A stretch of DNA of 64,000 nucleotides from Pseudanabaena mucicola FACHB-723. GTDB lineage: Bacteria > Cyanobacteriota > Cyanobacteriia > Pseudanabaenales > Pseudanabaenaceae. Positions within the stretch are counted from its first letter, which is position 1. Every line of letters starts with the position of its first letter. This document shows, piece by piece, positions 55,101 through 64,000 of this stretch. The DNA is taken from contig NZ_JACJQB010000009.1 of NCBI RefSeq assembly GCF_014696385.1, positions 54,546 through 118,545 of the forward strand, given 5' to 3'. The notes beneath the pieces were generated by a model. That model did not search any database, was not told the DNA's origin, and was given only the letters and a program-made list of their open reading frames with translations. The position numbers were made by a program, and so were the translations under genes.

Positions 55101-55137
55101 AAGCTTGTACCTCCTGCGTAGCAGGAAGTACAAGCTT
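55101..55137 (+). terminator. Terminator between the protease and aldose epimerase genes
   Basis: AAGCTTGTACCTCCTGC / GCAGGAAGTACAAGCTT stem with GTA loop and one mismatch; convergent genes, probably bidirectional. Confidence 0.8.
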
Positions 55138-55142
55138 TTAAA

Positions 55143-56012
55143 TTAGAAAAAGTTTGCTGTAATCTTAACCACAGCATGACAGCTAGCATTAGGTTCTAAT
55201 ACAGTTAAATACTCTTTAGTATTCAAAGAATTACGAGTTGCACTCCAAGGTTCTAGACAATAGAAGTCTTTGCCCTTCACTGTCCAAAACACCAAATAAG
55301 TATAAAAATCATCGTAATCGATCGCAATTTTCAGTTTGCGATCATGATCGGTTACTGAAGTGGATCGGCTCGATAGCTTTCCAAATACAGAGTCAATCTC
55401 GTCTTGATCGAAGTTGAACTTGCCATCAAAATCAAAACTTTCCTTCGTGCGATTATCTTCATATCTAGTTGCAGGAATATCAACGGCAATCTGATTTTTG
55501 TCACTACAGAGAAAATAGGGATGGAATCCAGCCGAGAAAGGCATCGGGGTCGATGATAAATTCTTGTACTCTTGGCGAATTTCTAGGGTGTTTCCGCGCA
55601 AAGCGTAGGTAAACGACAAATGAAAATCAAAGGGATAGACTGCTTTGGTTGGCCCATTGCTAGTTAATTCCACCGTCAGGCTTGCTTCACCATTCTCGCT
55701 TTGAGATGTTGCCTGCCAAGGTAATTCACGGGCAAAACCATGTTGTTTGATTTGATGTGTTTTACCATCAATGCTGTAGGTATCGTTGGGTAAATTACCA
55801 CAGAGTGGAAATAAAATGGGATTGCCGCCTCTCACACTCAGCTCAGGATGGGCGAAGCGCTCGGTATCCAGATAAAAGACCTCTTGATTATTAATTTTCC
55901 AGCTTGTGACAATGCCACCCCGTTCTGGCACAACCTCTATTTGTGAGTTGCTGCTGCCATCGGAAAGGGTAAAGGTGTTGTATTGCTTTTGTTGAGAAGA
56001 AACTTTATACAC
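55143..56012 (-). CDS. Aldose 1-epimerase-like protein
   Basis: 289 residues of the galactose mutarotase-like fold: VPERGGIVTSWKINNQEVFYLD near 30, GGNPILFPLCGNLPND near 65, the catalytic His in FHPYF near 170 and the Glu in FYCLEPWSATRNSLN near 255. It likely interconverts hexose anomers or acts on hexose phosphates (YeaD-like). Confidence 0.85.
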   Translation of the reverse strand: MYKVSSQQKQYNTFTLSDGSSNSQIEVVPERGGIVTSWKINNQEVFYLDTERFAHPELSVRGGNPILFPLCGNLPNDTYSIDGKTHQIKQHGFARELPWQATSQSENGEASLTVELTSNGPTKAVYPFDFHLSFTYALRGNTLEIRQEYKNLSSTPMPFSAGFHPYFLCSDKNQIAVDIPATRYEDNRTKESFDFDGKFNFDQDEIDSVFGKLSSRSTSVTDHDRKLKIAIDYDDFYTYLVFWTVKGKDFYCLEPWSATRNSLNTKEYLTVLEPNASCHAVVKITANFF

Positions 56013-56086
56013 AAATTTAGCTCTGTAACATTTAAGAAATAATTATATCGCGAAGCCATTTACTTATGCCGAGCCACTTATTCAAT

Positions 56087-59000
56087 TTAAAACTTGCAAG
56101 GACCGTTTTTGCGATCGGGGCAGATTGTTTTATTATCTGTGCGCGGAGCCTTATTAGCGTCAAAAACGATACCACTTACATTTGCACCAGTTAACTTTGC
56201 CCCATTCCAATTCACGCCATTGACCTGACTAGAGGAAAGATTTGCACCACTCAAATCCACCCTAGTCATATCCGTGTAGTTTAACCTTGCTCCAGACAAA
56301 TTCGCTCTTCTCAGATTCGCTGAATTGAGATTTAAACCCGATAAATTCTGCTTTGAGAGGTTGCGTCCTTCCTTAGGTTGGTTAACAATCTGCCAAGCTA
56401 ATAAAACCGTCGGACTCAATTTGGTAGCATTTTCCTTACCTTGAGTACCAATTTTAGTACCTGTAAGATTCGCCCCTTCCATCTTTGCTGTTACTAGATT
56501 AGAGCGCTCTAAATTCGCGCCCGAAAGATCAGCAAGATTCATTTGAGCATTTTTAAATTCTGAGCGAACAACACTGGCATTAATCAGCCTAGTTCTACTG
56601 AGATTGGCATCAGTAAAATTCACCCCATCCAGTTTCGCATCTTGAAGATTTGCGCTAACAAGGTTGGCTTTTTCCATTTTTGCACCAACAAGGTTGGCTT
56701 TACTAAAGTCAACGTTTTCCAGATTTGCACCAGAAAAATCAGCATTGCTAAAATTTTTGCCACTAGCATTTTTGAAAACGCCCCATCTTAATCCCATGTT
56801 AAAAATTGGTTCATTTGCGAGACTAAAGATAATTGCAACGATCCCTATTACCCCTAGTCCGATCACAGGGATTTTGAGATAATCTTGCCATATAGTTTCT
56901 AAACTGAGTGGTGGTAAAACAGAAGTTTTGAATTTCTTGATCTTTTCTGCTGTTGTGGGTTTTGCCTCGACTCGGCTGTCATCAGAATAATAGGCACTTG
57001 CAGCAATGCGCTCGAATTCTACTTGAGCAAGCTGATCATTATTCAGAGAATTATTAATTTTGGGGATTGGTTGCTGTTGAGGAGGGCTTTGTTTAACTGC
57101 TGGCGGGACGGGAGGACGGATAGGAGCATCAATATTGTCTTTCCATTTAGGTGCTTCAGGAGTTCTGTCTAGCTTTCCTGAACTGATAATAGTCGTGATG
57201 CTATCAGAAAGATTGGTACTATCCAGTAATTCTGACCAGTCATTACTATCATCATGTTCTTCCAAACCTATTGAATTTAAATCAGGGATACTATCTCTTA
57301 ATTTTGGAGCATTTCCAGCAGGTCGGGGCTTTTGAGGAATAGCTGCCTCCATAGGATTTCTCGATTGAGGCGGAACGCCCATCGGTATTGGCATCGACTT
57401 TGGTGGAAGTGGTGCATTTCTGGGGAGCGCAGGCGGCATTGCCATAGGGGATGGTTTGACAGCCTGTGGAGCTGATTGTTTTGGAGATTCGCGTTTTGGG
57501 GGTAATGGTGGGATGAAAGGCAAGGGTGGTGGATTGTTGATCTGAGGTTCATTAGCTTGTTGAAAAGCTTCAGCATTCTTTTGAAGATCAAAACTGGATA
57601 CGTTTGGAGTTTTGAGATTATTGAGAGGATTCAAACTAGTAGATAGAGAAGAGGGAATAAACTCATCAAAATCATCAAAATGGGAACTTGGATCATCTAG
57701 TTCAAAGTCGTCTAGGAAATCACTACCCATATCTAAATCGAAGCTTGAGGTAGAGGTTGGTTCATTAGGAGAAATTGAAAATTCTGAGTCTATACCATCA
57801 ATGTCATTACTCACCACCTGCTCTTTTTCAAGTAATGTATCAATATCTGTAGTGCTATTACTAGCCAATGGTTGAATAAAGGTATTGTCATTCAGTAATT
57901 CGTTGACCAAAATTTCATCATCTATGCCAACTTCATAACTGTCATTGAGAAGAGCATCGCTGGGAGCTTGAGTGAGAGTATGAGTTAGATTAATAGAATT
58001 ATCGAATTTCTCTATTTCACTATCTATTTCACTAACCGCTACTTTCTCTGCTTCTAGCTCATTGTCTTTATTTAGCAAGTTGTTGAGTCCAGTAGTGATC
58101 TGCGAAGTTGAAGACTCTAGCATGTTGCCAGCTATAAAAGCACTATCATCAAACTGCTCTAAGTCAAAATTATCTACTAAAAAACTTCCTAAATCTTGAT
58201 TAGTTTCAGAACTGTCAGATGATTTAGATGATGTAATTTCATCCCATTCGGAAAGATCTAAATCATTAATTGAAGTATCTAGAATATTAAGGTCATGATC
58301 TATCTCAAAATTATCGAGTATAGGTGGAGTGTTGTGAGTCTCAATGCTAGCCAATTTTTCTGGGATGGGTTTGGGAATAGATTGAGGATCTTGAGCAACA
58401 TCATCTAAATCTAGAGATGCTGATTCTACATCTGATCCTAAAAATGTCGGCTTGTCCTTATCCCATTCCATATCATCGGAGAGCATGTCACTATCCCAGT
58501 CCATATCATTGGGAATTATGTCACTGGTAAGTGGATTTGCGATCGCAACATGCTCCCAATCCATATCATTAGTAGTTAAATCAGATACAACTGACTCTGG
58601 GGATAGAGGATCAAAATCTTTGTTTTCTAACGGAGTAGATAGATCTAAATCTGCACTAGAATCTATGCTAAGGGGAATATCCCACATAGCATCGTCAATT
58701 GGATAATCATCGGGCTGACTCCAATCATTGGCAAATACATTATCCACAGAGTCATGCAGCTCTTTGGTATCTATGGATGGCGATTCGGTTGACCAAAATT
58801 CTTCGTCGTTGTTATGGTGATCACTATCTATTTCATCTAGTGCCGCATTGGCATTAAGTAACAGATCTGCATCAAGGTTGTTAAACGTATCATCAGCTTC
58901 TTCTCTGGGCATTTCTAGCAAATCTTGAGGCAAATCGGCAGCTATTGACTCTCCATTATCCCAATCATCGAGATTTATAAAGTTATCATTTACTTCCCTC

Positions 59001-59578
59001 GAAATTACCTCGCTAGTAGGTGAAATATCAAGGTTTACATCATGATCTAGCTCATTGTCTAATAATTGAGATAGCTCTCGAATTTTGATTTCTGTGTCAT
59101 CAATATTGCCTTGCAATTGGTCAATGTCAAATTCTTCGACATCACCAAAATCTAAGGACTCCAAAGAGTCTATATTATTGAAGCTCGATAGACTGAGCAA
59201 GTCTAGTCCATCTAAATTTAAATCATCGTTATCTTCATCATTGTTATAGATAGATGACGGTGAGATTGGTTGAGAGACGGATGAAGTACCTGAAGTGTTT
59301 GCCCTACCTGTAATTTTTGAATCATCAATTTTAGATTTGAGATCGCTGACAATCAGCCAATCAATATCATCAAAGCTAGTGGTAGTATCTTCTTGATGGC
59401 TCTTGATCGGCTTGCCACTAGAATATGTCTGGACTGGTGGTGATAGATCAAGAGATTTTAGCCAGTCTAAATTGTCATCAGCAGAGGGATTTTCATTAGC
59501 AACATCAGGCATGACTTTTTTGGGGTCTGGCTCATTCATACCCTGACCTTTTGGTGATGTGTTATTGTTGAAAGCCAT
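56087..59578 (-). CDS. Very acidic membrane protein with C-terminal pentapeptide repeats
   Basis: 1163 residues. Residues 1 to about 660 are low-complexity and extremely rich in Asp, Glu, Ser and Asn, with short Trp motifs recurring (DNLDW, DDIDW, NDMDW twice, DDMEW). A Pro-rich stretch (about 680-750, PPLPFIPPLPPKRES and similar) follows. One membrane span is predicted near 905-930 (IPVIGLGVIGIVAIIFSLA), then a pentapeptide domain (ANLENVDFSKANLVGAKMEKANLVSANL and so on). The tail CPDRKNGPCKF has two Cys. No family recognised. The N-terminal half is presumably cytoplasmic and disordered. Only one HIP1 octamer is present. Confidence 0.72.
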   Translation of the reverse strand: MAFNNNTSPKGQGMNEPDPKKVMPDVANENPSADDNLDWLKSLDLSPPVQTYSSGKPIKSHQEDTTTSFDDIDWLIVSDLKSKIDDSKITGRANTSGTSSVSQPISPSSIYNNDEDNDDLNLDGLDLLSLSSFNNIDSLESLDFGDVEEFDIDQLQGNIDDTEIKIRELSQLLDNELDHDVNLDISPTSEVISREVNDNFINLDDWDNGESIAADLPQDLLEMPREEADDTFNNLDADLLLNANAALDEIDSDHHNNDEEFWSTESPSIDTKELHDSVDNVFANDWSQPDDYPIDDAMWDIPLSIDSSADLDLSTPLENKDFDPLSPESVVSDLTTNDMDWEHVAIANPLTSDIIPNDMDWDSDMLSDDMEWDKDKPTFLGSDVESASLDLDDVAQDPQSIPKPIPEKLASIETHNTPPILDNFEIDHDLNILDTSINDLDLSEWDEITSSKSSDSSETNQDLGSFLVDNFDLEQFDDSAFIAGNMLESSTSQITTGLNNLLNKDNELEAEKVAVSEIDSEIEKFDNSINLTHTLTQAPSDALLNDSYEVGIDDEILVNELLNDNTFIQPLASNSTTDIDTLLEKEQVVSNDIDGIDSEFSISPNEPTSTSSFDLDMGSDFLDDFELDDPSSHFDDFDEFIPSSLSTSLNPLNNLKTPNVSSFDLQKNAEAFQQANEPQINNPPPLPFIPPLPPKRESPKQSAPQAVKPSPMAMPPALPRNAPLPPKSMPIPMGVPPQSRNPMEAAIPQKPRPAGNAPKLRDSIPDLNSIGLEEHDDSNDWSELLDSTNLSDSITTIISSGKLDRTPEAPKWKDNIDAPIRPPVPPAVKQSPPQQQPIPKINNSLNNDQLAQVEFERIAASAYYSDDSRVEAKPTTAEKIKKFKTSVLPPLSLETIWQDYLKIPVIGLGVIGIVAIIFSLANEPIFNMGLRWGVFKNASGKNFSNADFSGANLENVDFSKANLVGAKMEKANLVSANLQDAKLDGVNFTDANLSRTRLINASVVRSEFKNAQMNLADLSGANLERSNLVTAKMEGANLTGTKIGTQGKENATKLSPTVLLAWQIVNQPKEGRNLSKQNLSGLNLNSANLRRANLSGARLNYTDMTRVDLSGANLSSSQVNGVNWNGAKLTGANVSGIVFDANKAPRTDNKTICPDRKNGPCKF

Positions 59579-59778
59579 GACTCCATCCTCGACGTTAGCG
59601 TTGGGCTTGCACCACTCAGCAATTTCTATGTTGCTTTAGCTGATAGTCTAGCAAGAAAATTCGCCTAATTTCAATAAAACATTAATGCGAAACAGCCATG
59701 CCTATTTTAGGTCAATCCTCATAGTAGGTTGCTATCAATTATTTTCTAATTAAGCAGTTCAGCGTAGTTAAAAAATTA

Positions 59779-59811
59779 AATAAAAAGAGATGCAAAGCAT
59801 CCCTTTTTATT
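59779..59811 (-). terminator. Terminator downstream of gyrA
   Basis: AATAAAAAG-GATGC / GCATC-CTTTTTATT stem with AAA loop, with A and T flanks. Confidence 0.75.
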
Positions 59812-59835
59812 CTAGGACTTATGCAAAAGAACAAA

Positions 59836-59867
59836 GTGTAAGTGCAATTTATGAATTGCGCTTACAA
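59836..59867 (-). terminator. Second hairpin downstream of gyrA
   Basis: GTGTAAGTGCAATTT / AATTGCGCTTACAAC, near-perfect 12-bp stem with one G-T pair, about 70 bases after the gyrA stop. Confidence 0.6.
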
Positions 59868-59937
59868 CTAAATGCAAGCTGCAATACATTTTGGGAGCTG
59901 CACTAACCCATTTAGTATTCACAATACAACTAGTTTT

Positions 59938-62616
59938 TTATTCTTCTGTGACATCCTCAGTTTCTACTACAGATTCTTCTGTTACTGCTGCTATGTCAGA
60001 AGTAACAGAAGAATCATTTTGATCTTCTAGATCTTCACTCTCTTCTTCGAGGGCAGGAGGCACTAGAGTTGCGCCCACAATTGCATCGGATGTATCCAGC
60101 TTTTGTAAGCGGACACCTCTAGCAGTACGGGACTGACAAGCAATTGCATCGGTAGACTGACGCATAACGATGCCACGACTGGTGACAATCATTAGTTCGT
60201 TATTTTCGTCAACTAAACAGAGCGAAGCAAGTTGATCCTGTCCAGTTTTAAATTTGGTGACGCGCAAACCTTTACCTGCACGTTTTTGGATACGGAATTG
60301 GCTGACTGGAACTCTCTTACCATATCCGCCTCTGGTCACGACTAGTACCCAAGGGCCTTGAGCTTTTTCATTCTCAGCCTCGGTAGTCTCAGCTTCGAGA
60401 TTCTCATCTTCATTGACAGTTACGGTCAAATCAATATCTTCTTCAGAACCTTCAACCTCCTCGATTTCAGCTAAGCCTGCGGGGAGAATATCCATACTCA
60501 CGATTTCGTCATCGCCTGTCAAACGCATAGACCTTACGCCACGAGTATCACGACCCATCGGGCGCAACTGCTCATGGTCAGTACGGAAGCGAATTGACAT
60601 GCCTTGACGTGAACCGACGATAATTGTGTTATCGGCTTTAGCACGACGTACCCAACGCAGCAAATCACCTTCTTCTAAGGCGATCGCAATTAGACCATTG
60701 GAACGAATATTGGCAAAAGCTGGTAACTTCGTTTTTTTGATATAGCCACCAGCCGTGAGCATGACCAGATATTCATCTTCGCTAAACTCGCTGATTGGCA
60801 AAACTGTGGTAATTTTTTCGCCAGATGCAATCGGCAATAGTTGCACCACGGCTGTGCCACGGGCGGCACGACCTGATTCAGGAACTTCGTAGGCCTTGAC
60901 TCCATAGACCTTACCGCGATCGGTAAAGAAGAGAACTTTGTCATGACTGCGACAGGCAAAGAAATGGGCGATCGCATCGTCATCCTTGACATTGGCGCTA
61001 GCTTTGCCGCGTGTAGCGCGATGTTGAGCGGTGAAAGTATCCACAGGCATTCGTTTCACATAGCCTTGCTCCGTCACCATCACAATCGTTTCGCGATTGG
61101 CAATCAAATCGGCAGTATCAATATCACCTTCATTGGGCAGAATGCGAGAGCGGCGAGGTGTTGTAAATTCAGCTTTGATTGCTTCCAATTCTTCACGGGT
61201 AATCGTGAGAATGCGATCGCGATTTGCGAGAATATGTTGTAAATCCGCAATCTTCTCAACTAACTGATTATGCTCATCGTGAATCTTATCAGCATCCTGA
61301 GCCGTCAAACGACGTAACTGCATCGCTAAAATTGCATCGGCTTGAGCTTCTGAAAGTCCATAGTTCTCAATCAAGCCCGCTTTCGCAGAACTACTATCAT
61401 CGGCTCCACGAATCAGTGCAATGACTGCATCTAAATGATTGAGCGCAATTAATAGACCTTGTAATAGATGATCACGTTCTTCGGCTTTACGTAATTCGTA
61501 CTGAGTACGGCGTGTAATTACTTCGTAACGGAAATCTAGGAATACTTGCAAGGCATGACGCAACGTTAGCGTAATCGGTTCGCCATCTACCAGTGCTAAC
61601 ATATTGCAACTGAAGTTCGATTGTAGAGGCGTGGATTTGTAAAGATTATTCAGCACTACTTTTGGATAGGCATCGCGTTTTAATTCGATGACTAAACGCA
61701 TCCCATCGCGATCGCTTTCATCACGAATATCGGAAATGCCATCAATTTTCTTCTCATTGACCATTTCCGCAATGCGTTCGATCAGTGCCGCCTTATTGGT
61801 TTGGTAAGGCATTTCGGTGATGATAATCGCCTCACGATCCTGCCGTCCAGAAGCGGAAATCGTCTCAAAGCTTGCCACTGCTCGCATGGTCACGGAGCCG
61901 CGTCCCGTCGTATAGGTTTCACGAGCGCCATCGGTTCCTAAGATCAAAGCACCTGTAGGGAAGTCGGGACCTGGAATATATTGCATCAATTCCAAATCCG
62001 TGAGATTCGGATCGGCAATTAGAGCCACTAAACCATCCACTAACTCGCCCAAATTGTGCGGAGGAATATTGGTCGCCATCCCCACGGCAATCCCTGAAGA
62101 ACCATTCAACAATAATTGGGGAATTCTGGCTGGTAATACTAGCGGCTCCTGTTGTGAGCCATCATAGTTATCGCCAAAGTTAACCGTATCACGCTCGATA
62201 TCCTGAATTAGCCCAAATTGCGAAATCCGAGTCAACCGACATTCGGTATATCGCATGGCGGCGGCGGGATCGTTATCGACAGAACCAAAGTTACCGTGAC
62301 CATCGACCATGCGATCGCGCATCGAAAAGTCTTGCGCCATCCGTACCAATGCTTCATACACGGCGGTGTCACCGTGCGGGTGATATTTACCGATTACGTC
62401 ACCGACCACACGGGCGCATTTCCGAAACGGGCGATCGGCGGTCATGCCCAATTCGTGCATAGCGTAGAGAATGCGACGATGTACAGGCTTGAGTCCATCA
62501 CGGGCATCGGGCAGGGCGCGACCGACGATCACGCTCATGGCATATTCCAGATACGATCGCGACATTTCGCCGCGTAGGTCTGTTGGAATAATCCGATCTT
62601 CTAAGATATCAGTCAT
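59938..62616 (-). CDS. gyrA: DNA gyrase subunit A
   Basis: 892 residues from ATG 62616, preferred over an in-frame TTG at 62676. [20 protein letters not shown] near 40 and the catalytic Tyr in [12 protein letters not shown] near 122 are intact, and the six-bladed C-terminal domain follows. The GyrA-box is the degenerate QHRATRGKA form common in cyanobacteria. An acidic insert of about 40 residues (around 705-750) interrupts the C-terminal propeller and the last 40 residues are again acidic. Its leader contains AGGAG at 62628-62632, rather far from the ATG (about 13 bases). Confidence 0.95.
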   Translation of the reverse strand: MTDILEDRIIPTDLRGEMSRSYLEYAMSVIVGRALPDARDGLKPVHRRILYAMHELGMTADRPFRKCARVVGDVIGKYHPHGDTAVYEALVRMAQDFSMRDRMVDGHGNFGSVDNDPAAAMRYTECRLTRISQFGLIQDIERDTVNFGDNYDGSQQEPLVLPARIPQLLLNGSSGIAVGMATNIPPHNLGELVDGLVALIADPNLTDLELMQYIPGPDFPTGALILGTDGARETYTTGRGSVTMRAVASFETISASGRQDREAIIITEMPYQTNKAALIERIAEMVNEKKIDGISDIRDESDRDGMRLVIELKRDAYPKVVLNNLYKSTPLQSNFSCNMLALVDGEPITLTLRHALQVFLDFRYEVITRRTQYELRKAEERDHLLQGLLIALNHLDAVIALIRGADDSSSAKAGLIENYGLSEAQADAILAMQLRRLTAQDADKIHDEHNQLVEKIADLQHILANRDRILTITREELEAIKAEFTTPRRSRILPNEGDIDTADLIANRETIVMVTEQGYVKRMPVDTFTAQHRATRGKASANVKDDDAIAHFFACRSHDKVLFFTDRGKVYGVKAYEVPESGRAARGTAVVQLLPIASGEKITTVLPISEFSEDEYLVMLTAGGYIKKTKLPAFANIRSNGLIAIALEEGDLLRWVRRAKADNTIIVGSRQGMSIRFRTDHEQLRPMGRDTRGVRSMRLTGDDEIVSMDILPAGLAEIEEVEGSEEDIDLTVTVNEDENLEAETTEAENEKAQGPWVLVVTRGGYGKRVPVSQFRIQKRAGKGLRVTKFKTGQDQLASLCLVDENNELMIVTSRGIVMRQSTDAIACQSRTARGVRLQKLDTSDAIVGATLVPPALEEESEDLEDQNDSSVTSDIAAVTEESVVETEDVTEE

Positions 62617-62807
62617 ACGGCTACTCAAATTCTCCTTGCATTGCTTGGCAGTGCTTGCCCCGTGTGATATAGGCAATTCTTACTAAGTGTCTTACTATTA
62701 TAAAGCTTTGCGGGGTTTTCAAGGGGGTTTTTAGTATGCCATCTAGACCATCAGATGAAAAATTAATGTTAAAATATGACGCTAATACAACTCGTTAGGC
62801 TTTGAGT

Positions 62808-63923
62808 ATGTCGAGATTGCTGGTTACACAGTATCAAGCGGAGGTTGAAAAAATTATTCGCTATGGTGGCTCAAAAAAAGAAACCAGCATTCGCAATGCT
62901 TTTGAACGCTTACTAAATGATTATTGTAAGCCTCGCAATTATTTACTGGTTCCTGAATTAGACTTTAAGACTAAGTTCAATACGACGGTTTTTCCTGATG
63001 GCACGATTAAGGATGCGATTAGGTTGGAGCATGGGTGGTGGGAGAGTAAGGATGAATACGACAAACTAGATTTAGAAATTGAGAAGAAGTTTGAGAAGGG
63101 TTATCCCGATGAAAATATTTTGTTTGAGGATTCTCAGAATGCGGTTTTAATCCAGAATAGCCGTGAGGTTGGGCGGGTGGCGATGCGGGATGCGGATGCA
63201 CTCGATCGCCTGCTCAACATATTTGTTGATTACGAACGTCCAGAGGTGCGAGACTTTCGGGCTGCCATTACCAAGTTTAAGGAAGATATTCCTAGTATTC
63301 TCAATAAGTTGCGCGAGACGATTCAAGCTGCGGAGAAGGAAAATCAACAATTTCGCGATCGCAGGAATGCATTTTTAGAGGTATGTCGGCAGTCGATTAA
63401 TCCTGAGATTGAGATTTTTGATGTGCATGAGATGTTGATTCAGCACATTCTTACTGAGGATATTTTTACAAATATTTTCCATGAGTCACAGTTTCATCGG
63501 GAGAATAATATTGCGCGTGAGTTGTCGGCGATGATCGATACGTTTTTTACGGGGACGACGCGCCGCAATACGTTGAAGAGTATTGAGTATTACTATGCGG
63601 TGATTCGTCGTAGTTCAGAGAATATTGCGAATCATCATGAGAAGCAGAAGTTCCTCAAGGCTCTCTATGAGAATTTCTACAAGGCTTATAACCCCAAGGC
63701 GGCGGATCGGTTGGGAATTGTGTATACGCCGAATGAGATTGTGCGGTTTATGATCGAGAGTGCGGATCATTTGGTGCATAAGCATTTTGGCAAGTTGCTA
63801 TCGGATGAGGGGGTGGAGATTCTCGATCCTTGTACGGGAACGGGAACCTATGTGACGGAGTTGATTGAGTATTTGCCAGCGCATAAGTTGGAGCATAAGT
63901 ATAGAACCCATTTGGTATCTTAG
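62808..63923 (+). pseudogene. Type ISP-like restriction-modification enzyme, truncated after SAM motif I
   Basis: 371 readable residues from ATG 62808. Residues 1-120 form a PD-(D/E)XK-like nuclease region (IKDAIRLEHGWWESKDEYD with Asp and ExK-like residues); a helical coupler follows; the start of an N6-adenine methyltransferase domain gives GIVYTPNEIVRFMIESADHL and SAM-binding motif I DPCTGTGTY near 350. Intact relatives run on for several hundred residues with the catalytic NPPY/F motif, target recognition and, often, translocase. Here the frame hits a foreign tail RTHLVS and stop, at an insertion-sequence boundary. Non-functional as it stands, unless the rest resumes outside the window. 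Confidence 0.8.
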
Positions 63924-64000
63924 GAAGAGTAATGAAAGGGATCAAACATGGGATATAGCAGTAGCCTAAGCGATAAAGAGTGGGAGATTATTGAACCTCT
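63904..64000 (+). mobile_element. Left end of an insertion sequence (partial)
   Basis: The boundary lies at about 63902-63906, where the restriction gene loses similarity to its family. A transposase start follows 45 bases inside. The right end, target duplication and most of the element are outside the window. The left terminal repeat cannot be determined from one end. Confidence 0.7.
63948..64000 (+). CDS. IS5/IS4-type transposase, N-terminus (runs off the window)
   Basis: ATG 63948 opens MGYSSSLSDKEWEIIEPL, the standard start of DUF4096-containing IS5-family transposases (S.L(S/T)D.EW..I.P). An AAGGG lies eight bases upstream. Only 17 complete codons are visible, so the subgroup is undecided. 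Confidence 0.75.
   Translation, partial: MGYSSSLSDKEWEIIEP

Larger units (their letters stand above)
59579..59937. other. Gene-free spacer between gyrA and the acidic protein gene
   Basis: 359 bases containing two hairpins (59779-59811 and 59836-59867), both downstream of gyrA, and an AT-rich segment upstream of the acidic gene. A CTCGACGTTAGCGTTGGGC segment at 59590-59610 is GC-richer and may belong to the promoter. No gene. Confidence 0.5.

Overview
The window looks like chromosomal DNA from a filamentous or unicellular cyanobacterium. The octamer GCGATCGC (HIP1) recurs throughout. There are cyanobacterial marker genes: a Ycf39-type protein, a short Hfq, an acyl-ACP synthetase of the Aas type, MenF for phylloquinone, a Psb32-like TPM protein, a DevC-type permease, DUF6825-like and DUF7219-like proteins, and pentapeptide-repeat proteins. 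Overall character suggests the Pseudanabaena side of the phylum, but that is an impression and was not tested.

Layout. 1-7.9 kb: sfsA, a secreted beta-rich protein, hfq, aas, a YlqD-like protein and two paralogous B12-binding radical-SAM enzymes in tandem. 8.3-12.8 kb (minus strand): an accessory island with a NACHT-type NTPase carrying HEAT repeats, two small antitoxin-like genes and a MazF/PemK toxin, all overlapping end to start, then a truncated xisI remnant. 12.8-19.5 kb: a GHL10-like glycosyl hydrolase, a TPR protein, a 177-bp MITE with an apparent 8-bp target duplication, an RluA-type pseudouridine synthase divergent from selO, and an ACT-domain protein. 19.9-28 kb: a GNAT enzyme, an AAA ATPase/DUF4276 pair resembling a defence module, rpmE-prfA, menF, a TPM protein, the GTPase RbgA and an unusual FolB-RNase HI fusion.

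28.3-31.9 kb: a membrane acyltransferase, a FemAB-like protein, then 1.3 kb with no convincing protein gene. That stretch holds two tandem copies of a ~490-bp unit. Each copy has a promoter-like palindrome, a hairpin, a perfect Shine-Dalgarno-like tract without a usable start codon, an invariant pseudoknot-capable core and an almost identical terminator hairpin. It is the best candidate here for something undescribed. 31.9-37.4 kb: tpiA and the str operon (rpsL-rpsG-fusA-tuf), closed by a strong terminator with no rpsJ. 37.4-48.8 kb: devC-like permease, a SpoIIE phosphatase fused to 14 WD40 repeats, envelope and transport genes, and ycf39. 49-55 kb: rpsT, a DEAD-box helicase with a long leader, an MFS transporter and an M48 protease. 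55-64 kb: an aldose epimerase, a 1163-residue acidic membrane protein with C-terminal pentapeptide repeats, gyrA, and a type ISP-like restriction-modification gene cut off just after its SAM-binding motif by an insertion sequence that runs off the right edge.

Most genes are single housekeeping units separated by compact hairpin terminators. Accessory DNA is concentrated at 8-12.8 kb, 15.5 kb, 20.4-22.1 kb, 28.3-31.8 kb and the right edge. No tRNA, rRNA or CRISPR array was recognised. All family assignments are from reading the sequence and recalled motifs; no database search was run.
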